DNA from: Schaalia odontolytica
Lineage (GTDB): Bacteria; Actinomycetota; Actinomycetes; Actinomycetales; Actinomycetaceae
Direction of reading: 5' to 3'
Assembly (NCBI RefSeq): GCF_024584435.1
Contig: NZ_CP102197.1
Coordinates: 1,922,001 to 1,986,000 of the forward strand
Length of the DNA: 64,000 nucleotides
Shown: in pieces, positions 1-8,052 of the stretch
Layout of the letters: each line of letters opens with the position of its first letter
Numbering within the stretch: the first letter of the stretch is position 1
Translations under genes and position numbers: made by a program
Notes under the pieces: generated by a model
The model's database searches: none
The model's input: the letters and a program-made list of their open reading frames with translations, nothing else
What the model was told of the DNA's origin: nothing

Positions 1-1752
1 CTTGGGTGTGTGTGCCGCCATTATCGCAGTTGCGTCCTGGGCTGGCGCGCAAGAGGCTGTCAGGATGTTCACCACAGCGGCTGGCACGCGCAGGCGCGCC
101 AGGAGGGGACGCATCATCGTCGCGGACTCGCGCGGGGCGGCGAACCGCAGGACGAGCAGGTACACGAGGCCGGTGACGAGCGAAACAACGGCGAGCTTGA
201 TTGCTGCGAGAATCATGCGTGCCAGTGTCGAGTCGACACCGGTGTGAACCCCGAGAAGCCACAGCGCAGCGAAGCCGACGATCCCGGCGGCCACGGCCGC
301 ACCCACATAGGAAGCGTAGGAGCGCAGAAGTCCCGCGCGGTCAACAAAGCGGTTCTCGCGCGAGACCCACACGACGGCGATGACGCCCTGGGTGAGTCGG
401 CAGGCGGTCTCGCCGAGCGCGGCGGCAACGACCCACCAGCGCTCACCGGTCAGGGCGAAGAGCGACCAGCCGACGATGACCTGGATGATCGTTGGCCCGA
501 TGCCCATGAGGAACACGGGCTTGACGTCCTCGTAGGCGAAGAAGACGCGCTGGCTCATGAGAACCATGCCGGTCGACGCGACGCCCGGCATGAGGGAGGC
601 GAGGACGAGGGCGTAGGCCGTGACCGCCTGGGGATCGCCGCCCTTGGCGGCCATTGCGATCTCCATCATCGGCACCGAACCGGCCATCAAAATGGCGGCC
701 GCCACGAGCGTCAGGGAGGTGATCGTGCGCACGCCCAGGTGGTAGCTGTCGGCCACCGCGCGGTCGTCCCCGTCGGCGACGGCACCGGCCATGCGGGTGA
801 AGATCGCCGTCGTCAGCGAGACCGTGATGAGGGACTGGGGAACCATGAAGATCATGAACGCGGTCGAGTAGGCGAGGATGCCCACGACTCCCCCCTGGGC
901 ACCGTTGCGGCCGATGAAGCCGTCCGCCATGGCGGCCAGGTTGTTCGTTGACAGGACGCCGACCTGAGAGACGCCGAGCGTGGCGAACGTCCAGCCCGCG
1001 ACCTTCGGCATTGACCCGAAGGAGGTGCCGCGGAAGTGGAAGTCCGGCGTGAAAGACACGCCCGCGCGCCTCATCGGCCACAGCAGGCACAGCGCCTGAC
1101 AGATGACGCCCAGCGTCGCCGAACCGGCGAGGACCCAGAACTGCGCGCCCGTCACGTCGGCGGCGGGGATGCCACCCGCCGGGGCTCCTCCCCAGATCGC
1201 GAGAAACACCCCGAGTCCGGCGATGCCCACGACGTTGTTGACGACCGGTGCCCACATGTAGGGACCAAAGATCTCCCGGGCGTTGAGAAGCTCGCCCAGC
1301 AGGTTGTACAACCCGTAGAAGAAGAGCTGAGGCAGGCACAGGAGGGCGAAGAGGATCGCCAGATGACGGATGTCGTCGGTGTATCCCGCCGCTGTGATCA
1401 TGACCAGAACGGGTGCGAGCACCATCGTCACGAAGGTCACGAGGAACAGGACCGTTCCGGCCAGCGTCAGCAGGCGATTGACGTAGGTGTCGCCATCATT
1501 GCGACGCTTGATGGCCCCCACAATCTGGGGGACCAGGACCGCGTCGAAGATACCCGAGGCGAGGAGATTGAAGACGGTGTTGGGCAGGGTGTTGGCGGTC
1601 TGGAAGGCGGCGCCCACGCCGCCGGCGGTGGCTCCCACCGCCGCGATGAGCATGGCGTTGCGCACGAAGCCGAGGATGCGTGACACCATGGTGCCCGATG
1701 CCATGAGCGCCGACGCCCTCAGGATCGATCGACGAGGCGTGTTCGAGCTCAT
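1..1752 (-). CDS. murJ: MurJ/MviN lipid II flippase, partial at window edge
   Basis: Integral membrane protein of the MATE/MVF superfamily that flips lipid II across the cytoplasmic membrane for peptidoglycan synthesis. Translating the minus strand from the ATG at 1752 gives MSSNTPRRSILRASALMASG, then the family-typical segments SRILGFVRNAMLIAAVGAT and NTLPNTVFNLLASGIFDAVL, followed by repeated hydrophobic helices. The frame stays open to base 1 (584 codons), so the C-terminus lies outside the window. The ATG overlaps the TGA of the upstream DUF6049 gene (ATGA at 1749-1752), indicating translational coupling. The order NUDIX–DUF6049–murJ matches Rv3908–Rv3910 of Mycobacterium tuberculosis. 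Identity is strong; no obvious damage. Confidence 0.9.
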   Translation of the reverse strand, partial: MSSNTPRRSILRASALMASGTMVSRILGFVRNAMLIAAVGATAGGVGAAFQTANTLPNTVFNLLASGIFDAVLVPQIVGAIKRRNDGDTYVNRLLTLAGTVLFLVTFVTMVLAPVLVMITAAGYTDDIRHLAILFALLCLPQLFFYGLYNLLGELLNAREIFGPYMWAPVVNNVVGIAGLGVFLAIWGGAPAGGIPAADVTGAQFWVLAGSATLGVICQALCLLWPMRRAGVSFTPDFHFRGTSFGSMPKVAGWTFATLGVSQVGVLSTNNLAAMADGFIGRNGAQGGVVGILAYSTAFMIFMVPQSLITVSLTTAIFTRMAGAVADGDDRAVADSYHLGVRTITSLTLVAAAILMAGSVPMMEIAMAAKGGDPQAVTAYALVLASLMPGVASTGMVLMSQRVFFAYEDVKPVFLMGIGPTIIQVIVGWSLFALTGERWWVVAAALGETACRLTQGVIAVVWVSRENRFVDRAGLLRSYASYVGAAVAAGIVGFAALWLLGVHTGVDSTLARMILAAIKLAVVSLVTGLVYLLVLRFAAPRESATMMRPLLARLRVPAAVVNILTASCAPAQDATAIMAAHTPK

Positions 1753-4139
1753 GGTGTCTCCTTGTCCGTGGCGGTCGCTGATTCGTTGGCCGTGGCCGTT
1801 GGTGCGCTCTCGGCGCTCCGCGCCTGCGCCCTCCTCGCCGCCCTGTTGCGCAGAGAACGCGTGATTCCCGCGAGGAAGAGAAGGCCGAAGAGCGAGGCGA
1901 TGACCGCTGTGATCGCATCCTCCCAGCCGGCTCGCATGCGAACGGTGACGGTTTGGGAGTCGTCAAGGACGACGTTGTCGGGTGTGGTGACCTTGTAGGT
2001 CACCTTGATGTCGCCACTGCCGATCGCTCCGACGGGAACTTCGACCGTGGTGGCGCCTCGGGCGGCGAGAACCTGGGAGAGGGCCGGCGTCGCGCGAAGC
2101 CTCGGGTCGTCGGGGATCAACGTGACGTCGACGCGGATCGGCCAGGGAAGCTTGTTGCGCACCAGCACGGGGAAGTTGGCCGACTTGTTGATGAGGTTGA
2201 CGGCCGAGGAGGGTTCGACGGTGACAGAAGACAGCAGATTCGTGACCTGGGAGGTCAAGGCCGTAGCCGCTTCCAGCTGCTTGGAGGCGGAGAGCTCGGC
2301 CGACAGGGACGGCAGGAGCTGCGGCGTGACGGAGTCGTAGACGGCATCGGGGTCGTCGGTTGCGCGTGCAAGGGGGGCGAGCCGCTCGAGAGAGGAGGCC
2401 ATCGCGTCGATGGCGGTGGACGTGTCGGCTTCGAGGGTGCCCGCCGTGACGGTCACGCGCTCAACGTCGGTGGGTTCGCTCGATGCCATGTCGGTGAAGG
2501 ACAGAGCGCTCACCCAGCGCGGGGAGAAGAGCGCGTTGACGCGGTGGGTCAGTCGCTCGTTGACGGCGGTGCCCCGGGCGGCGGCCGCGAAGACAGTGCG
2601 CGAGGAGGAGGGCCGCTCGCGTGCGATGATCGCCGTGATGGCGGTGAGGGCCTGCTCGGCGTCCAGTTCGTCGCCTCCCGTGGCGTTCCAGGACAGGATA
2701 GACGCGATGTCCCCCTGCTGGGCGAGGACCCGTGCCCCCGTGCCGTCCGTCGTTGTTTCGCCACTTGACGGATCGACATTGACGCGCGCGAAGGAGGTGA
2801 AGGGAACTTCGTCGGCCGGAGCGAGGGCCGAGGCGGGGGCGATCGTCAGCTGGTCGGGGGAGGCGAAGTTGGCCAGCAGCGCGGTGCCGAAGGTGGCGTC
2901 CGCCGGCCAGGCAACGTCGCGCAGAATCGTCGGCCCTTCGTCGGGTGTCGTCGTCGTTGCTCCGCTCTGACCGCTCCCCGCAGGGGCGGGGCTCGCACTC
3001 GGCGACGGCGAGTCGGGCGATGGGGTGGTGGAAGCGGAGGGCGTGGGGGCGGAAGCGGAGGGCGTGGGGGCGGAAGCGGAGGGCGTGGGGGCCACCCAGC
3101 CGGCCTCGCGAGGCGTCGCGGGGAAGCTTCCGATCGAGTGAGTTGCGCGCGCCCAGAAGTCGGAGTTGCTCGACAGGGCGAGGGCGCCGAGGTCGGCGTC
3201 GCCCTCGGGCAAGGCGACGACCTCCGTCGCGGCCGACATGAAGGCCGACACGAAGGCCTCCGACTGGAGGTCGCGTGAGCGTACCGCTGGATCCGTCGCG
3301 GTGGGCGCGGGCGTCGGCGTGGGGGAGGGCGTGGCGCTCGGCGAGGCCGTCGGCGAGTCGGACTGCGTGTCGTCCCCCGATTGGCCAGACTGGCCCGGCT
3401 CGGGCGCGGGAGACGGGCTCGGCGAGGCCGTGGGCTGCGGGCCGCGCGGAATCAGGAGCGGATCGACGGCAAGAGTCACGCCCGCGGTTGCGGCAAGAGT
3501 GAGCACCGCCGAGCGCTCGGCTTGGTCCTGAGAGGCGCTGGCCGACGTCCACGGGACGAGCGTGGTGATGCGTGACGCGGAGACTTGCGTCCCCGAATCC
3601 CACACGATGATGGAACGGTCCTTGCCCGAGTACTCGCCGGAGGTGGCGGTCACGGTGGTCACTCGAGGCCCCCACTCCTCGGTGTCGGTCAGCGGCAGCG
3701 CGGAGGTGGGTATGCGGATCTCGAAGGCGACGGTGGCGCCCCTGGCCACGTTGGACAGCGATGTCGAGGCCGCGTGCGTGGCGTCGGGTTCATCCTCGGT
3801 CAGCGCGGTCGTCAGCGCGGCGACGGAGATGGGCGTCTCGTTGGTCACAAAGACCTCGAGGGACACGGACGCGAGCGTCGTTGGGGACGCGTTGCGTACG
3901 GTGCCGGAGACGACTAGCTCGCTCTCGTTCGTGATGATTCTCGGAGAGAGAGAGTCGATCGAAACGGATAGTCCCGACTCCGTGGACGCCGGGCCCATGA
4001 CGGCCGGACGTGACTCGCTCGACCCCGACGCCGAAGCGGGCACCGGGGCGGCCCCGGCCTCGTCGATACCGAGACCGAAGGGAAGGGCAACGACCGCGCA
4101 CAGGGCGGCAAGCCATGCCGCCCGCCTAGTCACGGCCAT
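1749..4139 (-). CDS. DUF6049-type secreted/membrane-anchored protein
   Basis: 796 residues. It has an N-terminal signal peptide (roughly residues 1-30, ending near DEAGAAP), a long extracytoplasmic part, and one C-terminal membrane helix (about 740-760, ITAVIASLFGLLFLAGI) with a short basic cytoplasmic tail. Two Pro/Ser/Thr-rich linkers interrupt the ectodomain (about 245-290 and 355-390); the second is built on a 7-residue repeat APTPSAS. It lies between the NUDIX gene (14-bp overlap) and murJ (4-bp overlap), as in Rv3909 of mycobacteria. No enzymatic motif is visible. A role in the cell envelope linked to MurJ is inferred only from conserved order and topology. Confidence 0.75.
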   Translation of the reverse strand: MAVTRRAAWLAALCAVVALPFGLGIDEAGAAPVPASASGSSESRPAVMGPASTESGLSVSIDSLSPRIITNESELVVSGTVRNASPTTLASVSLEVFVTNETPISVAALTTALTEDEPDATHAASTSLSNVARGATVAFEIRIPTSALPLTDTEEWGPRVTTVTATSGEYSGKDRSIIVWDSGTQVSASRITTLVPWTSASASQDQAERSAVLTLAATAGVTLAVDPLLIPRGPQPTASPSPSPAPEPGQSGQSGDDTQSDSPTASPSATPSPTPTPAPTATDPAVRSRDLQSEAFVSAFMSAATEVVALPEGDADLGALALSSNSDFWARATHSIGSFPATPREAGWVAPTPSASAPTPSASAPTPSASTTPSPDSPSPSASPAPAGSGQSGATTTTPDEGPTILRDVAWPADATFGTALLANFASPDQLTIAPASALAPADEVPFTSFARVNVDPSSGETTTDGTGARVLAQQGDIASILSWNATGGDELDAEQALTAITAIIARERPSSSRTVFAAAARGTAVNERLTHRVNALFSPRWVSALSFTDMASSEPTDVERVTVTAGTLEADTSTAIDAMASSLERLAPLARATDDPDAVYDSVTPQLLPSLSAELSASKQLEAATALTSQVTNLLSSVTVEPSSAVNLINKSANFPVLVRNKLPWPIRVDVTLIPDDPRLRATPALSQVLAARGATTVEVPVGAIGSGDIKVTYKVTTPDNVVLDDSQTVTVRMRAGWEDAITAVIASLFGLLFLAGITRSLRNRAARRAQARSAESAPTATANESATATDKETP
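3028..3090. repeat. 21-bp in-gene tandem repeat, three copies
   Basis: Three near-identical 21-bp units built on gaagcggagggcgtgggggc lie in tandem in the Pro/Ser-rich linker of the DUF6049 gene, each encoding APTPSAS. The period is a multiple of three, so copy number can change without breaking the frame. Confidence 0.8.
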
Positions 4140-4659
4140 CCCGATACAGCAGGTCCAAGGCGATGCGCACGATGCGGCGCTCGTTGGGGTAGGCCAGCTG
4201 GCGTGACACGTCCCTCAGGGGGACCCACGCGGCCTCCTCGGCCTCGTGATCCGGATCGCCGTCGACGCAGATGGTCCCCGACTCATAGCCCATGAGGTAG
4301 TGGTGAACGACCTTGTGAACGCGGCGATCGTTGCCAGAAAACCAGTAGTCGATCGAGGCAAGGTGGCGGATGATGCGACCGTGAATGCCGGTCTCTTCGG
4401 CGACCTCGCGCAGCGCCGCCTGCTGCGGGGTCTCCGAACCCTCCAGGTGGCCCTTGGGCAGGCACCACTCGACGCGGCCCGCCCGGTTGCGCCGGGCGAT
4501 CAACGCGGCATAGGGAATTCCGTCACGTACGTCAACGACAATGCCACCCGCGCTGGTTTCGGCGGAAATCGGCAGGTGGGAGCGGCCTACGCGCACAGAA
4601 GCGGACCGACGCGGGGGTCTGGGCACCCCGGCTCGGCGGTCAACTGAACGTGCAGGCAT
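4126..4659 (-). CDS. NUDIX hydrolase
   Basis: 177 residues with a full Nudix box, G-x5-E-x7-REVAEETGI (around residues 69-91, beginning GHLEGSE), which binds the metal and hydrolyses a nucleoside-diphosphate-linked substrate. The actual substrate cannot be read from sequence. The first ~25 residues are Arg/Pro-rich and may be a disordered extension. The upstream DNA on the minus strand has TACAGT (4671-4666) six bases before the ATG, which fits a leaderless transcript. It heads the NUDIX–DUF6049–murJ operon and diverges from the CCA-adding enzyme gene, the same relationship as Rv3908 (MutT4) and pcnA in mycobacteria. Confidence 0.85.
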   Translation of the reverse strand: MPARSVDRRAGVPRPPRRSASVRVGRSHLPISAETSAGGIVVDVRDGIPYAALIARRNRAGRVEWCLPKGHLEGSETPQQAALREVAEETGIHGRIIRHLASIDYWFSGNDRRVHKVVHHYLMGYESGTICVDGDPDHEAEEAAWVPLRDVSRQLAYPNERRIVRIALDLLYRDGRD

Positions 4660-4728
4660 GACTCCACTGTAGCCGTTGGGTGGCCCCCGGTAGTCGACCA
4701 GGGGGCTTTCCTGGCATGCTTAGGAGCG

Positions 4729-6330
4729 ATGAGTACTCAGTCAGCCTCCCCCAGAAACGGCACCGTGAGCACGCAAAACGGCGAAACAACGGACATTCCT
4801 ACCCTCATGGCGAACGCCACGAGGACCTTCGCCGCGCTCCCGCCCGCGATTATGGAACTCGGCACGATTTTTCGCGACGCCGGGGAGGAGCTGGCGCTCG
4901 TCGGGGGGCCTGTGCGCGACGCATTCCTGGGGGTGACGCCCCACGACTTCGACATGGCGACCTCCGCGCGCCCGGAGCGCACCGAGGAGCTGCTGTCCCG
5001 GTGGGGCAACGCCACCTGGGACATCGGCAAGGAGTTCGGCACGATCGGCGGGCGGCGAGGGGACGTTGTCGTCGAGGTGACGACCTACCGTACCGACGAG
5101 TATGAGATTGGCTCGCGTAAGCCCGAGGTCACCTTCGGCGACACGCTCGAGGGCGACCTGACGCGCCGAGACTTTACGGTCAACGCCATGGCGATGCGCC
5201 TGCCGCAGATGGCGCTCGTCGACCCCTGCGCCGGCCTGACCGACCTGGCCGCCGGAAACCTGCGTACCCCCGTGTCTGCCGAGCAGTCCTTCGACGACGA
5301 CCCCCTGCGCATCATGCGGGCGGCCAGGTTCAGCGCACAGCTGGGCCTCGACGTCGACGAAGACGTCATGAACGCCATGGAGACCATGGCCTCGCGCCTG
5401 GAGATCGTCTCGGCGGAGCGCATCCGCGCCGAGCTCGAACGCCTCATCATCTCGCCCTACCCGCGTCGCGGCATCGAGCTAATGGTCCACACGGGCGTCG
5501 CAGACATCGTCCTGCCCGAGGTTGCCGCCCTCGTGTCCACGGTTGACGAACACAAGCGCCACAAGGACGTCTACGAGCACACGCTCACCGTCGTCGAACA
5601 GGCCATCGACTTAGAGACCGGACCCGACGGGCCTGTCCCCGCCCCGGACTTCGTTCTGCGTTTCGCGGCCCTCATGCACGACGTCGGCAAGCCCGCCACC
5701 CGTCGCTTCGAAGCCAACGGGTCGGTGTCCTTCCACCACCACGAGATCGTCGGCGCGAAGATGACCCGCAAGCGGATGAAGGCCCTGCACTTCGACAAGG
5801 CGACCATCGAGGCCGTCTCGACGTTGGTCGCCCTTCACCTGCGCTTCCACGGCTACGGGGAGGCCGCCTGGTCGGACTCCGCCGTGCGGCGCTACGTCGC
5901 GGACGCTGGAGACCTTTTGGAGAGGCTGCATCGCCTCACGCGCGCCGACTGCACGACGCGTAACCGCCGCAAGGCCGCCTACCTGTCCGCGGCCTACGAC
6001 GACCTCGAGGCGCGCATCGCTGCCCTGCGCGAGCAGGAGGAGCTGGACGCGATCCGCCCCGACCTCGACGGTGACCAGATCATGGAGATCCTGGGCCTGC
6101 GGCCCTCCCGCGCCGTCAAGATCGCCCGCGACTACCTGCTGGAGCTACGCATGGAGCGCGGCCCCCTCGGCGAGGAGGACGCGCGCGAGGCCCTGCTCCA
6201 CTGGTGGGCGTCGGAGGACGTGCGCGCGCTGGCCGAGGAGTACCAGGCGCAGCAGGCTCGCTGGGAGGAGAAGGTCGCGCAGAAGAAGGCGCGCAAGGCG
6301 GCGGCGAAGGCCGCGCGCGAGGCCCAGTAG
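4729..6330 (+). CDS. pcnA: CCA tRNA nucleotidyltransferase
   Basis: 533 residues. The class II nucleotidyltransferase head shows the family signature GGPVRDAFLG with the metal-binding pair in HDFDMAT, followed by the conserved RRDFTVNAMA and the DDPLRIMRAARF segments. A C-terminal HD-type domain is present (LMHDVGKPATR, FHHHEIVGA). It adds or repairs the 3'-CCA of tRNAs, consistent with the tRNA-Leu here lacking an encoded CCA. The C-terminus ends in a Lys/Ala-rich tail. An internal ATG before TRTFAALPP is an alternative start, since no clear ribosome site precedes 4729. Confidence 0.92.
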   Translation: MSTQSASPRNGTVSTQNGETTDIPTLMANATRTFAALPPAIMELGTIFRDAGEELALVGGPVRDAFLGVTPHDFDMATSARPERTEELLSRWGNATWDIGKEFGTIGGRRGDVVVEVTTYRTDEYEIGSRKPEVTFGDTLEGDLTRRDFTVNAMAMRLPQMALVDPCAGLTDLAAGNLRTPVSAEQSFDDDPLRIMRAARFSAQLGLDVDEDVMNAMETMASRLEIVSAERIRAELERLIISPYPRRGIELMVHTGVADIVLPEVAALVSTVDEHKRHKDVYEHTLTVVEQAIDLETGPDGPVPAPDFVLRFAALMHDVGKPATRRFEANGSVSFHHHEIVGAKMTRKRMKALHFDKATIEAVSTLVALHLRFHGYGEAAWSDSAVRRYVADAGDLLERLHRLTRADCTTRNRRKAAYLSAAYDDLEARIAALREQEELDAIRPDLDGDQIMEILGLRPSRAVKIARDYLLELRMERGPLGEEDAREALLHWWASEDVRALAEEYQAQQARWEEKVAQKKARKAAAKAAREAQ

Positions 6331-6442
6331 GGGCCGCTCGCGGCGCATTCGCGCGACCATCCTCACGCCTGCGCGCGGTGCACCCCTCGGTGCCCCGCCG
6401 TAGGCTGGTGACAACCAAACGAATCCTAAGGAGGCTCTCCCG

Positions 6443-7909
6443 ATGAGCACGTTTACCCCCGAGAAGGCGTCGGCCGACATCGGCGTGTACGGACTGGGCG
6501 TGATGGGAGCGAACCTGGCGCGCAACCTGGCCCGCAACGGCTACGCGACAGCCGTCTTCAACCGCACCCCCGCCCGCACCGACAAGCTCATGGCCGAGCA
6601 CGGCGAGGAGGCGACCTTCGTTCCCTCCTCGACCCTGGAGGACTTCGTCGCATCCTTGCGCGCACCCCGCGTGGCCATCATCATGGTGCAGGCGGGTCCC
6701 GCGACGGATGCCGTCACGGAACAGCTCGCCGCGCTCATGGACGAGGGCGACATCATCGTCGACTGCGGCAACTCGCTGTTCGCCGACACGATCCGCCGCG
6801 AGAAGTGGGCGGCCGAGCGCGGCCTGCACTTCGTGGGCGCAGGCGTCTCCGGCGGCGAGGAGGGCGCCCTGTGGGGGCCGTCCATCATGCCGGGAGGGAC
6901 CCGGGCCTCCTACGAACGCCTCGGCCCCATGTTCGAGGCGATCTCCGCCACCTACGACGGCGTCCCCTGCTGCACGTACATCGGGGCCAACGGCGCGGGC
7001 CACTTCGTCAAGATGGTCCACAACGGCATCGAGTACGCCGACATGCAGGTGATCGCCGAGGCGTACACCCTCCTGCGCGAGGGCCTGGGGGCCACTCCCG
7101 CCCAGATCGCGGATATTTTCGCGGCCTGGAACGAGGGCGAGCTCAACTCCTACCTCATCGAGATCACGGCCGAGGTCCTACGCCAGGTGGACGCGTCCAC
7201 GGGGGTGCCCCTCGTCGATCTCATCGTCGACGCGGCCTCGCAGAAGGGGACCGGCAAGTGGACGGTTCAGACCGCCCTGGATCTGGCGGTCCCCGTGACC
7301 GCGATCGGCGAGGCGACGTTCGCGCGCGGCGCCTCCTGTGAACCCGCTCAGCGTGCGGCCGGGCAGAAGCTCGCCGGCAACGCCACGCCCCTCGTCATCG
7401 AGACGGACGAGGCCCGGGCCGCGTTCGTGGAGGACGTGCGACGCGCCCTCTTCGCCTCCAAGATCGTCGCCTACTCGCAGGGCTTCGACGAGATCGAGGC
7501 GGGGGCGGCCGAGTACGGCTGGGACATCGACAAGGGGGCCTTGGCCCGCATCTGGCGCGCCGGCTGCATCATCCGCGCGGCCTTCCTTGATGACATCACG
7601 CGCGCCTACGAGGCCGATCCCTCCCTGCCGCTCCTGCTGGCCGCCGAGCCTTTCGCGACCCGCTTCCAGGAGTGCACGCCCGCGCTGCGTCGCATCGTCT
7701 CCCAGGCCGCGCTGGCCGGAGTCCCGATTCCGGTGTTCGCGTCCTCGCTGGCGTACTTCGATCAGATTCGCGCGACGCGCCTTCCGGCGGCCCTCATCCA
7801 GGGTCAGCGGGACTTCTTCGGCTCCCACACGTACCGCCGCATCGACAGGGAAGGTGTCTTCCACACGCGATGGGCCGAGCCTGGCCGCCCCGAGGAGCAG
7901 TGGTCCTGA
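6443..7909 (+). CDS. gnd: 6-phosphogluconate dehydrogenase (decarboxylating)
   Basis: 488 residues. The N-terminal Rossmann fold begins GVYGLGVMGANLARNLARNG with an NRTPART segment typical of NADP binding. The 6PGDH signature is present (GAGVSGGEEGALWGPSIMPGG shortened: GVSGGEEGA...GPSIMPGG) and the catalytic Lys/Asn region reads GHFVKMVHNGIEYADMQ. The enzyme oxidises and decarboxylates 6-phosphogluconate to ribulose 5-phosphate in the oxidative pentose phosphate pathway. The ribosome site is strong (AAGGAGG at about 6428). Length matches the family. It stands alone, with an intergenic gap before the penicillin-binding protein gene. Confidence 0.95.
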   Translation: MSTFTPEKASADIGVYGLGVMGANLARNLARNGYATAVFNRTPARTDKLMAEHGEEATFVPSSTLEDFVASLRAPRVAIIMVQAGPATDAVTEQLAALMDEGDIIVDCGNSLFADTIRREKWAAERGLHFVGAGVSGGEEGALWGPSIMPGGTRASYERLGPMFEAISATYDGVPCCTYIGANGAGHFVKMVHNGIEYADMQVIAEAYTLLREGLGATPAQIADIFAAWNEGELNSYLIEITAEVLRQVDASTGVPLVDLIVDAASQKGTGKWTVQTALDLAVPVTAIGEATFARGASCEPAQRAAGQKLAGNATPLVIETDEARAAFVEDVRRALFASKIVAYSQGFDEIEAGAAEYGWDIDKGALARIWRAGCIIRAAFLDDITRAYEADPSLPLLLAAEPFATRFQECTPALRRIVSQAALAGVPIPVFASSLAYFDQIRATRLPAALIQGQRDFFGSHTYRRIDREGVFHTRWAEPGRPEEQWS

Positions 7910-8052
7910 GCGTCGGGACGCGCGGGACATCGCACGGGGGGTGGGCGAGCGGCTGCGCACCCACTCCCTGTGTCGCAGCACATACTTTGGGGATCTTCCC
8001 GCAAACACGGTTACGCTAGGGGTACAACCTTATCCGCTGAAAGGGCGAACAC